Both the position numbers and the translations under genes were made by a program. This document shows positions 44,248 to 52,057 of a stretch of 64,000 nucleotides of DNA, one piece after another (within the stretch, counting starts at the first letter, position 1; every line of letters starts with the position of its first letter). The DNA lies in NCBI GenBank assembly GCA_965214335.1, contig CBDCBO010000005.1, positions 248,001 to 312,000 on the forward strand. Direction: 5' to 3'. The notes beneath the pieces were generated by a model. The model saw only the letters and a program-made list of their open reading frames with translations. It had not been told where the DNA came from and did not search any database. The DNA comes from Velthaea sp965214335. Its GTDB lineage: Bacteria > Vulcanimicrobiota > Vulcanimicrobiia > Vulcanimicrobiales > Vulcanimicrobiaceae.

Positions 44248-44378
44248 ATGTTCTCTCTCCAAGCATAATTATTTCGATCTCGCAATCGAGGGATATTCAG
44301 ACGGTACCACGTTTCGATCAGCAAGTGAAATCGATTTATCTAAAGGTTTCTTAAGGTATTACCGATTAATGAAGCGTG
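44248..44378. promoter_or_regulatory. Divergent katG-oxyR control region
   Basis: About 130 bases, locally AT-rich, between the two start codons. ATCTAAAGGTTTCTTAAGGT near 44337-44356 has spaced repeats that could be an OxyR site, but the match to the known tetramer pattern is incomplete and I do not claim exact boxes. Promoter hexamers are not clear by eye. Confidence 0.45.
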
Positions 44379-45347
44379 ATGCGGTCGATTACCGTTTCCT
44401 CGCTCTCGTTACGCGATCTCGAATACGCCGTCGCCGTTGCCCGCGAGCGACATTTTGGACGCGCCGCCGAAACGTGCGGGGTTAGCCAAGCAGCGCTAAG
44501 CGAGCAAGTGCGTAAGCTCGAATCGATTCTCGGCATTCCGCTGTTCGAACGCACGAAGCGTAAAGTCGAGATCACGGTGCGCGGCGAGGCGGTCTTGCAA
44601 CACGCCGAAGCCTTGCTCGGCAATGCACGGCGTTTGCTCGATGACGCCCGTCGCAGCGCCGAACCGTTGTCCGGTGAGCTTCGTCTCGGTGTGATCGCAA
44701 CGCTCGGTCCATACTACATGCCTTCCGTGATCGCGCTGGGCCGTCATCGCTTTCCGCGGCTTGCGTTGCGTTTGCGTGAAGCGAAGACCAACGAATTGCT
44801 GCTGGCTTTACGTCAGGGCGAACTCGACGCGATCCTCGTCGCGCTGCCGGTTCCGTCGGACGGCCTCGTTGCCGAGCCGCTGTTTTTCGAACCGTTTCGG
44901 CTCGCCTGTCCAAGCGACCATGAACTCGCGCAAGGTCAGCGTGTCGGTCTGCGCGACCTCGAGCGCGGTTCGCTGTTATTAATGGAGGATGGCCACTGTC
45001 TGCGCGAACAGACGCTATCGTTATGCGATCCGCGCCGTCTACCCAGTCAAAGCCGCTACGCCAGCTCGCTCGAGATGTTGCGGCATATGATTGCGGCCGG
45101 CGAAGGCATCTCGGTCATCCCGCTGCTCGCCGCCGCCGAACATACGACGATGCACGGCATGATCGCCTACCGCGAACTCGACGAAGCCCGGGCCGGGCGC
45201 ACAATCGCGCTCGTCTGGCGGGCGACGGAAACACGAGCAAGTGACATGCGCGACATCGCAGCCTTCATGCGCGAGCAGCTACCGGCCGGCCTGCGAGCGG
45301 CCGAAACCGTTGGGGTCCCGCTTGCGGCCGCAGCTGCGCGGACGTAA
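44379..45347 (+). CDS. oxyR: OxyR-type LysR-family peroxide sensor
   Basis: A protein of about 322 residues. The N-terminal helix-turn-helix is SLRDLEYAVAVARERHFGRA and AAETCGVSQAALSEQVRKLE, as in LysR regulators. In the effector domain GHCLREQTLSLC carries two cysteines 9 residues apart, matching the redox pair C199/C208 of E. coli OxyR. Peroxide would form a disulfide and switch on targets such as katG, which starts on the other strand. GTG 44376 and ATG 44379 are adjacent start options. The 3' end is partly duplicated just after the stop. Confidence 0.92.
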   Translation: MRSITVSSLSLRDLEYAVAVARERHFGRAAETCGVSQAALSEQVRKLESILGIPLFERTKRKVEITVRGEAVLQHAEALLGNARRLLDDARRSAEPLSGELRLGVIATLGPYYMPSVIALGRHRFPRLALRLREAKTNELLLALRQGELDAILVALPVPSDGLVAEPLFFEPFRLACPSDHELAQGQRVGLRDLERGSLLLMEDGHCLREQTLSLCDPRRLPSQSRYASSLEMLRHMIAAGEGISVIPLLAAAEHTTMHGMIAYRELDEARAGRTIALVWRATETRASDMRDIAAFMREQLPAGLRAAETVGVPLAAAAART

Positions 45348-45386
45348 AACGGTTGGCGTCCTGCTTGCCGTTGCAGCTGCGCGAAC
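45306..45386. repeat. Imperfect 38-bp tandem duplication over the oxyR stop
   Basis: The segment 45306-45343 recurs at 45349-45386 with several substitutions, period 43. The first copy encodes the last residues of OxyR (ETVGVPLAAAAART); the second copy lies after the stop TAA. The divergence shows the duplication is not recent. Confidence 0.75.
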
Positions 45387-45651
45387 TTAGTCGTAGCGCA
45401 AATCTATCAAATGAAGCGGCCGCGCAGCGCCCTACAATGTCGCGCCGGTGGTGCGCGCAACATCCGCGCTCATTCGCGGCTCCGTTGCGACGCGCTTTCG
45501 TCGCCGATAGCAGAAGCCGTCATCTCGACATTCGCTTCCCGGCGACCCTGAGTTTGAGCGCCTCATGCAACGCCGACAAGCTTACGCGCGCTGTCGGCGC
45601 AAGGTCCTCGAAACGAACGTTACACCCGCAATAAGGATGCGGTTGAGCGGT
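45387..45651. other. Intergenic region after oxyR
   Basis: About 260 bases with no supported gene. CTACAAT occurs near 45430 and could be a -10 box, but no gene starts behind it on the plus strand. Confidence 0.45.
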
Positions 45652-45840
45652 TCATCCGTTATTGGCAGCCTCGGTGCGCTGGCGGAAGAATAAACCACGG
45701 GTTTGAGGATTTGGGCCGGCTCCACGCGCATACGCTTGTAACGCAGCGGAGTACAGCGCGTTTTGTTCGGCCTTCGTCAAGTGAGGCCAGGTGCGATTCG
45801 GGTCGGGACGGGGCGGGGGAACGCGTTTCTTTGCAGCCAT
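45652..45840 (-). CDS. Small hypothetical protein
   Basis: A 62-residue protein, rich in Pro, Arg and Ala, containing PDPNRTWPHLTKAEQNALYS and a short helix. It has no signal peptide or recognised domain. ATG 45840 begins the compact part. Its codon use looks ordinary for the region. It could be a real small protein or a chance frame; I give it moderate weight because of the regular helix-like middle. Confidence 0.4.
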   Translation of the reverse strand: MAAKKRVPPPRPDPNRTWPHLTKAEQNALYSAALQAYARGAGPNPQTRGLFFRQRTEAANNG

Positions 45841-45987
45841 CGCGTAACATTGCTCCACCGCACCGGTGGTTTCCCGTTATCGTAGAGTGCGAGCGCCTCT
45901 GCGCCGGACTGCTGTCGCCCGCGCCGTCCCGCTTCCGCACTACAAGTTCGAAGTTGGCGACTTGCGAGAATGAGCATGCTCAGGAGA

Positions 45988-47052
45988 CTATGGCGCCGGT
46001 GCCGCAGCGTGTCGTTCGGTGCCGAGTTCCCGGCGCACCGCGGGTGCCACGTGCGTTCCCAAAATTTCAATGGCGTGGAGCATGCGGTCGTGGGGAATGG
46101 TGGCCACGGTCATCTGGAAATTGAGCCGCGCGATTCCCCCGAGCGCCTCGTTAACGGCAAGCACTTTCTGCACCACGGTCTGCGCATCTCCGATAAACAG
46201 TGCGCCTGTAGGACCACGGGTCGCGTCAAACTGCGCGCGTGTCGTCGGCGGCCATCCGCGCTCTTTGCCGATTTCGGAAAATGTATGCGCGTAGCCGGGA
46301 TAAAATTGGTCCGCGGCGGCAAGCGTGGTGTCGGCCAAAAAACCGATGCAGTGCAGCCCGACTCGCAAGGCTTCGGGCGGGTGCCCCGCGCGTGCTCCAG
46401 CTTCACGGTATAAATCGATCAGCGGCCGAAACCGACGCGGCTCGCCGCCGATGATCGCGACCATCAGCGGCAGCCCGAGCGTTCCGGCGCGCACGAACGA
46501 TTGTGGTGTGCCGCCCACGCCGATCCAGATGGGCAACGGCTGTTGCAGTGGACGCGGAAAGACGCCTTGGCCGGTTAGCGCCGCGCGATGCTTGCCGGAC
46601 CAATGGACGTGAGTATTCGCACGAATGTTAAGCAGTAGATCGAGTTTTTCAGCAAACAGCGAGTCATAGTCGGACAGCTCGAGACCGAAGAGCGGAAAAG
46701 CCTCGACGAATGAACCGCGGCCCGCGACAATCTCGGCGCGACCCTGTGAGATCAAATCGATGGTTGCGAATTCTTGAAAAACGCGCACGGGATCGGCGGC
46801 ACTTAATACCGTAACGCCGCTGGCCAGCCGAATTCGTTTCGTTCGCGCCGCGGCGGCGGCCAGAATTATGGTGGGAGCCGAGTCAAGAAACTCCATCCGA
46901 TGATGTTCGCCGATGCCGAACACATCGAGTCCAACCTGATCGGCCAGCTCGATCTCTTCGAGCAACGCTCGCAAGCGCGTACTCGGATCGACGGTAACTC
47001 CGCTTAATGGGTCCGATATAGCTGCGGCAAAGCTGTCGACACCGATCTCCAT
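45988..47052 (-). CDS. Luciferase-like (LLM) flavin-dependent oxidoreductase
   Basis: A 354-residue protein with the bacterial-luciferase TIM-barrel fold. The N-terminal IELADQVGLDVFGIGEHHRM holds the FxxGEHH motif, and IRLASGVTVLSAADPVRVFQ and GRAEIVAGRGSFVEAFPLFG (normally 'GR..lg.GrG....e...fG') are standard for the family. A late PLPIWIGVGGTPQSFVRAG is the family's phosphate-binding region. It probably uses FMN or F420 to oxidise a small organic substrate. ATG 47052 begins with the first barrel strand. No neighbour gives its substrate. Confidence 0.92.
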   Translation of the reverse strand: MEIGVDSFAAAISDPLSGVTVDPSTRLRALLEEIELADQVGLDVFGIGEHHRMEFLDSAPTIILAAAAARTKRIRLASGVTVLSAADPVRVFQEFATIDLISQGRAEIVAGRGSFVEAFPLFGLELSDYDSLFAEKLDLLLNIRANTHVHWSGKHRAALTGQGVFPRPLQQPLPIWIGVGGTPQSFVRAGTLGLPLMVAIIGGEPRRFRPLIDLYREAGARAGHPPEALRVGLHCIGFLADTTLAAADQFYPGYAHTFSEIGKERGWPPTTRAQFDATRGPTGALFIGDAQTVVQKVLAVNEALGGIARLNFQMTVATIPHDRMLHAIEILGTHVAPAVRRELGTERHAAAPAP

Positions 47053-47880
47053 CGTTTCGTCTATTCACAGCGGCCGGTCGAGCTCCCGTTCGCCGCGCCG
47101 GTGGCTGTGCTCTGCCGCGACGATCCAGCTGTACGTGGCGCAGGGTGCGAACCCGTCGCAGCGTCGCGATGCGAACAACTTTTAGCTGCGGCAAAGTGCA
47201 ACGCGGTGTTCTAGCGCAGATGTATCCAAAGCTTGTTGCTACACCTTTTGATGCGCGGGTCCGTTGCGCAAAGCGCTGTGACCGCGATACTACTTCGCGA
47301 TCGCCAGTGATGCGCCGACAAGGTCAGCATTTGATTATTGGGAAGAAAATATTGTTTGCGTGACCTCAGTAGCATAGGAATGCCAATGTGTCGGGCATCA
47401 TCGCGGCGCCACAGAACGGCGCCACAGAACGGCGCCACGCAACGGCGCCACGCAACGGCGCCACGCAACGGCGCCACGCAACGGCGTTACAGAACGGCGC
47501 CACAGAACGGCGCCACGCGCCCCGCAACGGCGCCACGCAACGGCGCTACAGAACGGCGCCACGCAACGGTGCCACAGAACGGCGCCACGCAACGGTGCCA
47601 CAGAACGGCGCCACGCAACGGTGCCACAGAACGGCGCCACCCAACGGTGCCATAGAACGGCGCCACGCAACGGCGCCACAGAACGGCGCCATGCAAGGGC
47701 GCCTCCGACGATTCGAGGCGGTCGGGGAAGCGGCCGAGCCGGTGACCTACGGCGGCGGTGCGTCTGCCGCTGATTTGGCCGCGGTCTAGCCGCCGGTGTC
47801 GCTGAGACGGCGCTAGCCGCGTAGCCGCAACATTTTAGGCCGCGACGAAACCCGGCGTAGGCGACAGCTGTACATCCGCC
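47053..47880. other. Long non-coding gap holding the repeat array
   Basis: Apart from the 13-bp array there is nothing I would call a gene in these 830 bases. Open frames inside and around the array are by-products of the repeat. Confidence 0.6.
47402..47700. repeat. 13-bp tandem repeat array (about 21 units)
   Basis: Units of AACGGCGCCACGC or AACGGCGCCACAG repeat head to tail from 47415 to 47694, 21 times with few changes; one unit (near 47506-47525) has 7 extra bases. Each unit contains GGCGCC, a palindrome. In the second half they alternate as a 26-bp pair with GGTGCC variants, a sign of duplication in blocks. All six frames stay open through it because the unit has no stop, which explains the apparent long frames. 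There is no spacer, so this is not CRISPR. Confidence 0.95.
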
Positions 47881-48759
47881 ATGATTTCACGCGTCGCGCT
47901 TGTTGCGGTCCTCGCGCTGGTCGAAGTCGCTATCGCAAGTGAGACGGTTGTTGCCGTGCGAGGCGACCAGCCCGCGCGCTGGTCGATGCACGCGAACGGT
48001 TACCGCGTCGACGGTCCGAATCTGGCCGAGGGAGGCCCACACCGTCTGTTCGACGCCGGCTCGCATCCTGCGCTGACCGTCGACATCGGCAACGCCGACC
48101 TTACCATCCGCGCCGGCACCGCAGCGCAATTCGATGCCGCGGTGAGCAAAAGCACCGCCTTCGGTATCTTTCGAGCCAGGGCGCCGATTACAGCCGAGGT
48201 GGATGGCGACACCTTGCGGATCGCGACGTCCGCCGAGCATAGTTGGTCGATGGGCGACGACCGTATGGTAACGCTGATCGTGCCTGCGCAAACCCGGGTC
48301 ACCGTCGCGAGTGCCGGCCACACGCGCGCGACCGGTTTACTCGCTGAAGCTTCGTTCAACAGCGCCAACGGCAATGTCACGGTTGAAGATTACCGGGCGC
48401 CCGCGCTGCATGTCGAATCATCGAACGGTCGCATCGCGCTCATACGGGTCGCAGCCGCGCGGCTTGATGTATCGGCTAGCGACGGCCGGATTGAAGGCAG
48501 CGCCTTGCAAGTTCGCGACGGGAGCGTCGAAAGCAGCAACGATCGCGTGACTTTAGAGTTTGCCGCGGGTTCCGATTCCATTGTGACCGCGCAAACCAGT
48601 AATGGCAATATTCACCTTTCCGGAATTCCCGGCGCCGCGTCCGCGCGCGACAACGGTAGTGACAACGATGAATCGTCGCGAACGGTGCGGATCGGTCCGG
48701 GAAATGGACGGTTCGACGTGCAGTCAAGTAACGGCAACATCTATCTGAGTCAGTTATAA
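47881..48759 (+). CDS. Secreted DUF4097-type beta-helix protein
   Basis: A 292-residue protein. A signal peptide (RVALVAVLALVEVAIAS) is followed by strand-rich repeats with the DUF4097/putative adhesin pattern: SFNSANGNVTVEDYRA, LHVESSNGRIALIRV, LDVSASDGRIEGSAL, VESSNDRVTLEF, TAQTSNGNIHLSG and the closing FDVQSSNGNIYLSQL. Each 'SSNG.i.l' turn is one rung of a right-handed beta-helix. These proteins sit in the envelope; none has a settled function. It stands alone between the repeat array and an SDR gene. Confidence 0.8.
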   Translation: MISRVALVAVLALVEVAIASETVVAVRGDQPARWSMHANGYRVDGPNLAEGGPHRLFDAGSHPALTVDIGNADLTIRAGTAAQFDAAVSKSTAFGIFRARAPITAEVDGDTLRIATSAEHSWSMGDDRMVTLIVPAQTRVTVASAGHTRATGLLAEASFNSANGNVTVEDYRAPALHVESSNGRIALIRVAAARLDVSASDGRIEGSALQVRDGSVESSNDRVTLEFAAGSDSIVTAQTSNGNIHLSGIPGAASARDNGSDNDESSRTVRIGPGNGRFDVQSSNGNIYLSQL

Positions 48760-48825
48760 TCTTCGTCAGTTACACTTTGTAGCTGTTGCATCGAGCCGTA
48801 TACGAAGCGCTTCGCCGGTCGCCGG

Positions 48826-49569
48826 TCAATGAATGGTCGCACCGCCGTCGACGCGCAACACGTGGCCGTTGATCATTGCGGCTGCATCCGACGCCAGGAA
48901 CAGCACGGCGCTGGCGATCTCGTGCGGTTCCGCGAAGCGGCCGACGGGAATCATCGCGCGCATCGGATCGCCCTTAGCCGGGTCGCTCCACACCGCTTTA
49001 CCGAGCTCGGTGTTCACGACGGTCGGCGCAACAGCGTTGGTCGTTACGCCGAACGGGCCCCACTCCAGCGCCAAAACTTGCGTGATGCCGTTAATCGCGG
49101 CCTTGCTCGCCATATATGCCGCGTGCCCGCGCAACGCAATGATGCCGGCTTGCGAAGAAATGTTGACGATCCGGCCGAACCTGCGCGCAATCATCCCGGG
49201 CGCGACCGCTTGCGCGCAGAGGAACGAGCCGGTCAAATTCACGTCCAGCGTTGTCTGCCAGTGCTCGAGCGTCGCTTCGAGTGCCGGCTCGATGATCGCG
49301 ATGCCGGCGCTATTGACCAAGACGTCGATGCCGCCCCAATCGTGTTCGGCGGCAGCCACGATTGCAGCGATGTCGCTCACGCTTCGAACGTCGCCGGTCC
49401 GGGCGATGTAGCGGCGTCCGAGCGCCCGGACTTCAGCGCCCAACGTATCGAGATCACCGTCGAGCGAGAACGCGACGACGTCGGCGCCCGCACGCGCGGC
49501 GCTACACGCTACTTCGCGGCCGATGCCTGCGCCGGCACCCGTTACCATGACGCGCCGCCGCGCTAACAT
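48826..49569 (-). CDS. Short-chain dehydrogenase/reductase
   Basis: A 247-residue classical SDR. Cofactor motif VMVTGAGAGIGREVACSAAR (TGxxxGxG), the NNAG-like VLVNSAGIAIIEPA, catalytic Ser in GRIVNISSQAGI and the Y-x3-K pair in AAYMASKAAINGITQV are all present, so it should be active with NAD(P)H. The late FLASDAAAMINGHVLRVDGG is the family's closing motif. ATG 49569 is chosen because GGAG lies 6 bases upstream; ATG 49596 is possible. The substrate cannot be read from the sequence. Confidence 0.93.
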   Translation of the reverse strand: MLARRRVMVTGAGAGIGREVACSAARAGADVVAFSLDGDLDTLGAEVRALGRRYIARTGDVRSVSDIAAIVAAAEHDWGGIDVLVNSAGIAIIEPALEATLEHWQTTLDVNLTGSFLCAQAVAPGMIARRFGRIVNISSQAGIIALRGHAAYMASKAAINGITQVLALEWGPFGVTTNAVAPTVVNTELGKAVWSDPAKGDPMRAMIPVGRFAEPHEIASAVLFLASDAAAMINGHVLRVDGGATIH

Positions 49570-49749
49570 TGCGTACTCCGTATGCTGGTCGTGCATGCAG
49601 TCATGCTTCACACTGTAAGCGATGACGCCTCCGCATGCTCGAGGGCGCGCCACAATCTGGCCGAGCGCGGCAACGCGGCGACCTGGTCCGATGCCGGGTT
49701 CCAACGCGAAGCGGTGATACGTTGCGGCTGTGATTGGGTACCCTACCGC

Positions 49750-50175
49750 ATGCCGAAAAAAGAACGACCGGCGGAGTCGGCTCCGCTACCCTCGACGCTC
49801 GAGCGGTCGCCGCAAAAGGCGCAAGACACCTATGAAGAAACGCTGGCGAGCGCGGAAAAGAGCTACGACGGTGATGAAGCGCGTGCGCACCGGGCCGCCT
49901 GGGCGTCGGTAAAGCACGGCTTCGAAAAAGTCGGCGATCATTGGGAACCCAAAGAACACAGCGGCCCGTCCGATCCGCGAGCCAAGCAAGGCGGTCCCAA
50001 CGCGACCGGCAAGTCGTACGGTGGTGTCGACGTTGAAGGCAAATCCAAGGCGGCGCTCGTGGCACAGGCAAAACGTGCGGGCGCCGCGATAACGAGCCGG
50101 ATGACGAAAGCCGATATCGCAACGGCGATCGAGCATGCCAATGATGGCGCGACGCGTGCGGCACGCGGGCGTTAG
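49750..50175 (+). CDS. ChaB-family protein
   Basis: A 141-residue protein. The N-terminal half matches ChaB: LPSTLERSPQKAQDTYEETL, then an AHRAAWASVKHGFEKVGDHW helix pair. The C-terminal half is more basic and contains SKAALVAQAKRAGAAITSRM and a final TKADIATAIEHAN, a small helix-extended-loop-helix (Rho-N/SAP-like) motif that may bind nucleic acid. ChaB was named as a regulator of the ChaA cation exchanger, but the role is not established and many genomes carry it without ChaA. No ion transporter is next to it here. Confidence 0.85.
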   Translation: MPKKERPAESAPLPSTLERSPQKAQDTYEETLASAEKSYDGDEARAHRAAWASVKHGFEKVGDHWEPKEHSGPSDPRAKQGGPNATGKSYGGVDVEGKSKAALVAQAKRAGAAITSRMTKADIATAIEHANDGATRAARGR

Positions 50176-50202
50176 TCGGTTGTCGTTTGCAAAAACGATC
50201 GA

Positions 50203-50226
50203 AAGCGTGTCCGCTTCTTTCTTATT
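50203..50226 (+). terminator. Weak intrinsic terminator after chaB
   Basis: A short stem AAGCG-TGTC-CGCTT is followed by CTTTCTTATT, 27 bases after the chaB stop. The stem has only five pairs, so termination would be partial. Confidence 0.4.
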
Positions 50227-50496
50227 CGTCACACCGCGGTATCCTCAAGTACCATCGGCCGAGGTACGGTAAAGCATATCCGCACCGAGTCGCCAAGTTC
50301 GTTAAGGCATGGGCCGCGCCGTATCTGAAGCGTGGCTCAGCTTGACGAGTCGCAACCAAGCGCACATCAACTTACGTAACCGTTCGTGCGCCACAATTAT
50401 CCTAGCATCGTCTATACATATTCTTATGCATGCTTCATCTGCGTGTGAGTCCGCTCGAGTCGACAGAGTGTTTCAACCTGTAGAGGAGCGAACACA
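50227..50496. other. Intergenic region before the secreted OB-like protein
   Basis: No gene seen. A small inverted repeat GTACC...GGTAC lies at 50249-50267. CTATACAT near 50412-50419 could be a -10 box for the next gene. The stretch right before the gene holds GAGGAGCG, its ribosome site. Confidence 0.45.
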
Positions 50497-50973
50497 GTGA
50501 ACACAAGACAGTTAACGATTCAAAGACTTGCAGCGGCCGCAGTTGCCGGCGTACTCGGGCTCGGTGCGGCGGCACCGGCGGCCGCGCAACCCGTGCCCAG
50601 CTATGCCGCCCGTAGCGCGGACGAAACAATCCACGGTACGATTGCCGCGATCGACGGCAAATATGCCATTTCCGTCCGCGACGCACGCGGCTTCGTCGAC
50701 AACGTGACCCTGCGGCCGGGCACGATCATCAACCCGACCGGCCTCGAACTAGCGCCCGGTCAAAGTGTAACGATTCTCGGCGTTGCGCAAGGCAAGACAT
50801 TTGCCGCCAACGAGATCGACACACCTTACGAAACGCTAAGCGTGGTCCCCGTTTCGCCCGCTTACGGCTACTATGGTTATCCCTACCGCCCGTATGGCTA
50901 CCGGTATGGCTATGGTCCGGCCTTCGGCATCGGTTTGCGGCTAGGTGCCGTCGGCCTGCGCTATCGCGGTTAA
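50497..50973 (+). CDS. Secreted protein with an OB-like domain and a Tyr/Gly-rich tail
   Basis: A 158-residue protein. Signal peptide LAAAAVAGVLGLGAAAPAAA, then a strand-rich domain (HGTIAAIDGKYAISVRDARG, VTLRPGTIINPTG, LAPGQSVTILGVAQGKTF) that looks like the OB-fold of DUF5666-type exported proteins. It ends with a low-complexity tail YGYYGYPYRPYGYRYGYG and GIGLRLGAVGLRYRG. Start GTG 50497 is supported by GAGGAG 8-9 bases upstream. Function unknown; the aromatic tail could stick to surfaces or other envelope proteins. Confidence 0.75.
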   Translation: MNTRQLTIQRLAAAAVAGVLGLGAAAPAAAQPVPSYAARSADETIHGTIAAIDGKYAISVRDARGFVDNVTLRPGTIINPTGLELAPGQSVTILGVAQGKTFAANEIDTPYETLSVVPVSPAYGYYGYPYRPYGYRYGYGPAFGIGLRLGAVGLRYRG

Positions 50974-51159
50974 TGTTCGCGCGGCGCCGACACGGTCCGG
51001 CCGGCGCGGCGCCGACGCGTTGCTTGACACACGCTGCCGCTAAACGTTGGCGCGCCGATCGTGCACCGGGCCCGACGTGCCAACGGCGCTTGCCGGCGTC
51101 AGCGCCGGAGTTGCGCTCGGCGCGGATGAACCGAGAGAAAGTGAGGACTGGCTTTTGGT

Positions 51160-51753
51160 TTAACGTTCCTCGCGGTCGCTGCGGCGAAAAGCCAACCGTT
51201 CCGGCCGGGCATACAGCGGACCGCCCATGCGTGCCACCGGCCGCAGCAGTTCAGGGTCGACTCGGCCGTTGCGCAGCACGCCGTCGGCGATGTGCAGATG
51301 CACGGCGCGGCCGAGCACGAGCGTTGCCGAACCCTCGCCGTCGCCCAGCGGAACGAGCGAATACAATTCGCACTCGAAATTAATCGGCGACTCAGCGATA
51401 CGTGGTGTTGCAATGGCAACCGACGGCGCCGGAGTCAAGCCGGCGATCGCGAATTCATCGACCTCCGCAAGATACGGCCGGCCGGTCGAATCCATCTGCG
51501 CGAGCGTCGCTTCCGTCGCGATGTTGATGACGAATTGCTGCGTAGCGCGAATATTCGCCAGCGTGTCTTTCTGCGGCCGGTCAGCGGCCACCATCGGTGC
51601 AAAACCTAATATTAAGGGGTTGGCGCAAAAGCCGTTAAAGAATGAGAACGGAGCGATGTTATTGATGCCGTCCGCACTGCAGGTCGAAACCCAGGCGATC
51701 GGGCGCGGAATGACGCTGCTGATAAGGAAATTGTAGGCGTCTTCCCAGGGCAA
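51160..51753 (-). CDS. Flavin reductase-like (FMN-binding split barrel) protein
   Basis: A protein of about 197 residues of the flavin reductase-like family. The pattern VIPRPIAWVSTCSADGINN followed by APFSFFNGFCANPLILGFAP is the FMN-binding strand block. It continues with DTLANIRATQQFVINIATEA and a GRAVHLHIADGVL strand (normally 'G.v..~h~.d'). The start is unclear: TTG 51753 cuts close to the conserved part and an upstream CTG 51786 is in frame. Such proteins bind FMN and pass electrons to a partner oxygenase, but no partner is next to it. Confidence 0.85.
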   Translation of the reverse strand: MPWEDAYNFLISSVIPRPIAWVSTCSADGINNIAPFSFFNGFCANPLILGFAPMVAADRPQKDTLANIRATQQFVINIATEATLAQMDSTGRPYLAEVDEFAIAGLTPAPSVAIATPRIAESPINFECELYSLVPLGDGEGSATLVLGRAVHLHIADGVLRNGRVDPELLRPVARMGGPLYARPERLAFRRSDREER

Positions 51754-52057
51754 CGTCGTCAGGTTGGTTTCGATGCGGTTCTCCAGGCAAGAGTGTCGCT
51801 ATCGCGCTTCGCCGCCGTAATAGCCGTTCTCATCTTTACACCGTCGTTTGAATGTCGCCCATGCTTTACGCCGGCGCAGGGCCCGTCTTTAGCGACCGGA
51901 AAGCCAACTGCGTACGTATGATCGTGTTTTACATCGGCGCCGCCGCAGCGCTCGCGCCATGTCTCGATGCATATCGAGGCTTTCGGTCGTACCGAGCGCG
52001 TTCAGCGAATTGTGCCGCGCAAGGTGCGATGCGAAAGCGCTCCGGCGCACAACCCGA

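Noticed and set aside
45353..45634. A 93-codon plus-strand gene after oxyR
   Set aside because: It begins inside the duplicated oxyR tail and shows no conserved pattern.
47395..47700. CRISPR array
   Set aside because: The repeats are contiguous 13-mers without spacers, and no cas genes are nearby.
47338..47789. Protein-coding genes across the repeat (Trp- or Arg-rich frames on both strands)
   Set aside because: The repeat unit has no stop codon in any frame, so long open frames are expected by chance; no start context or family match.
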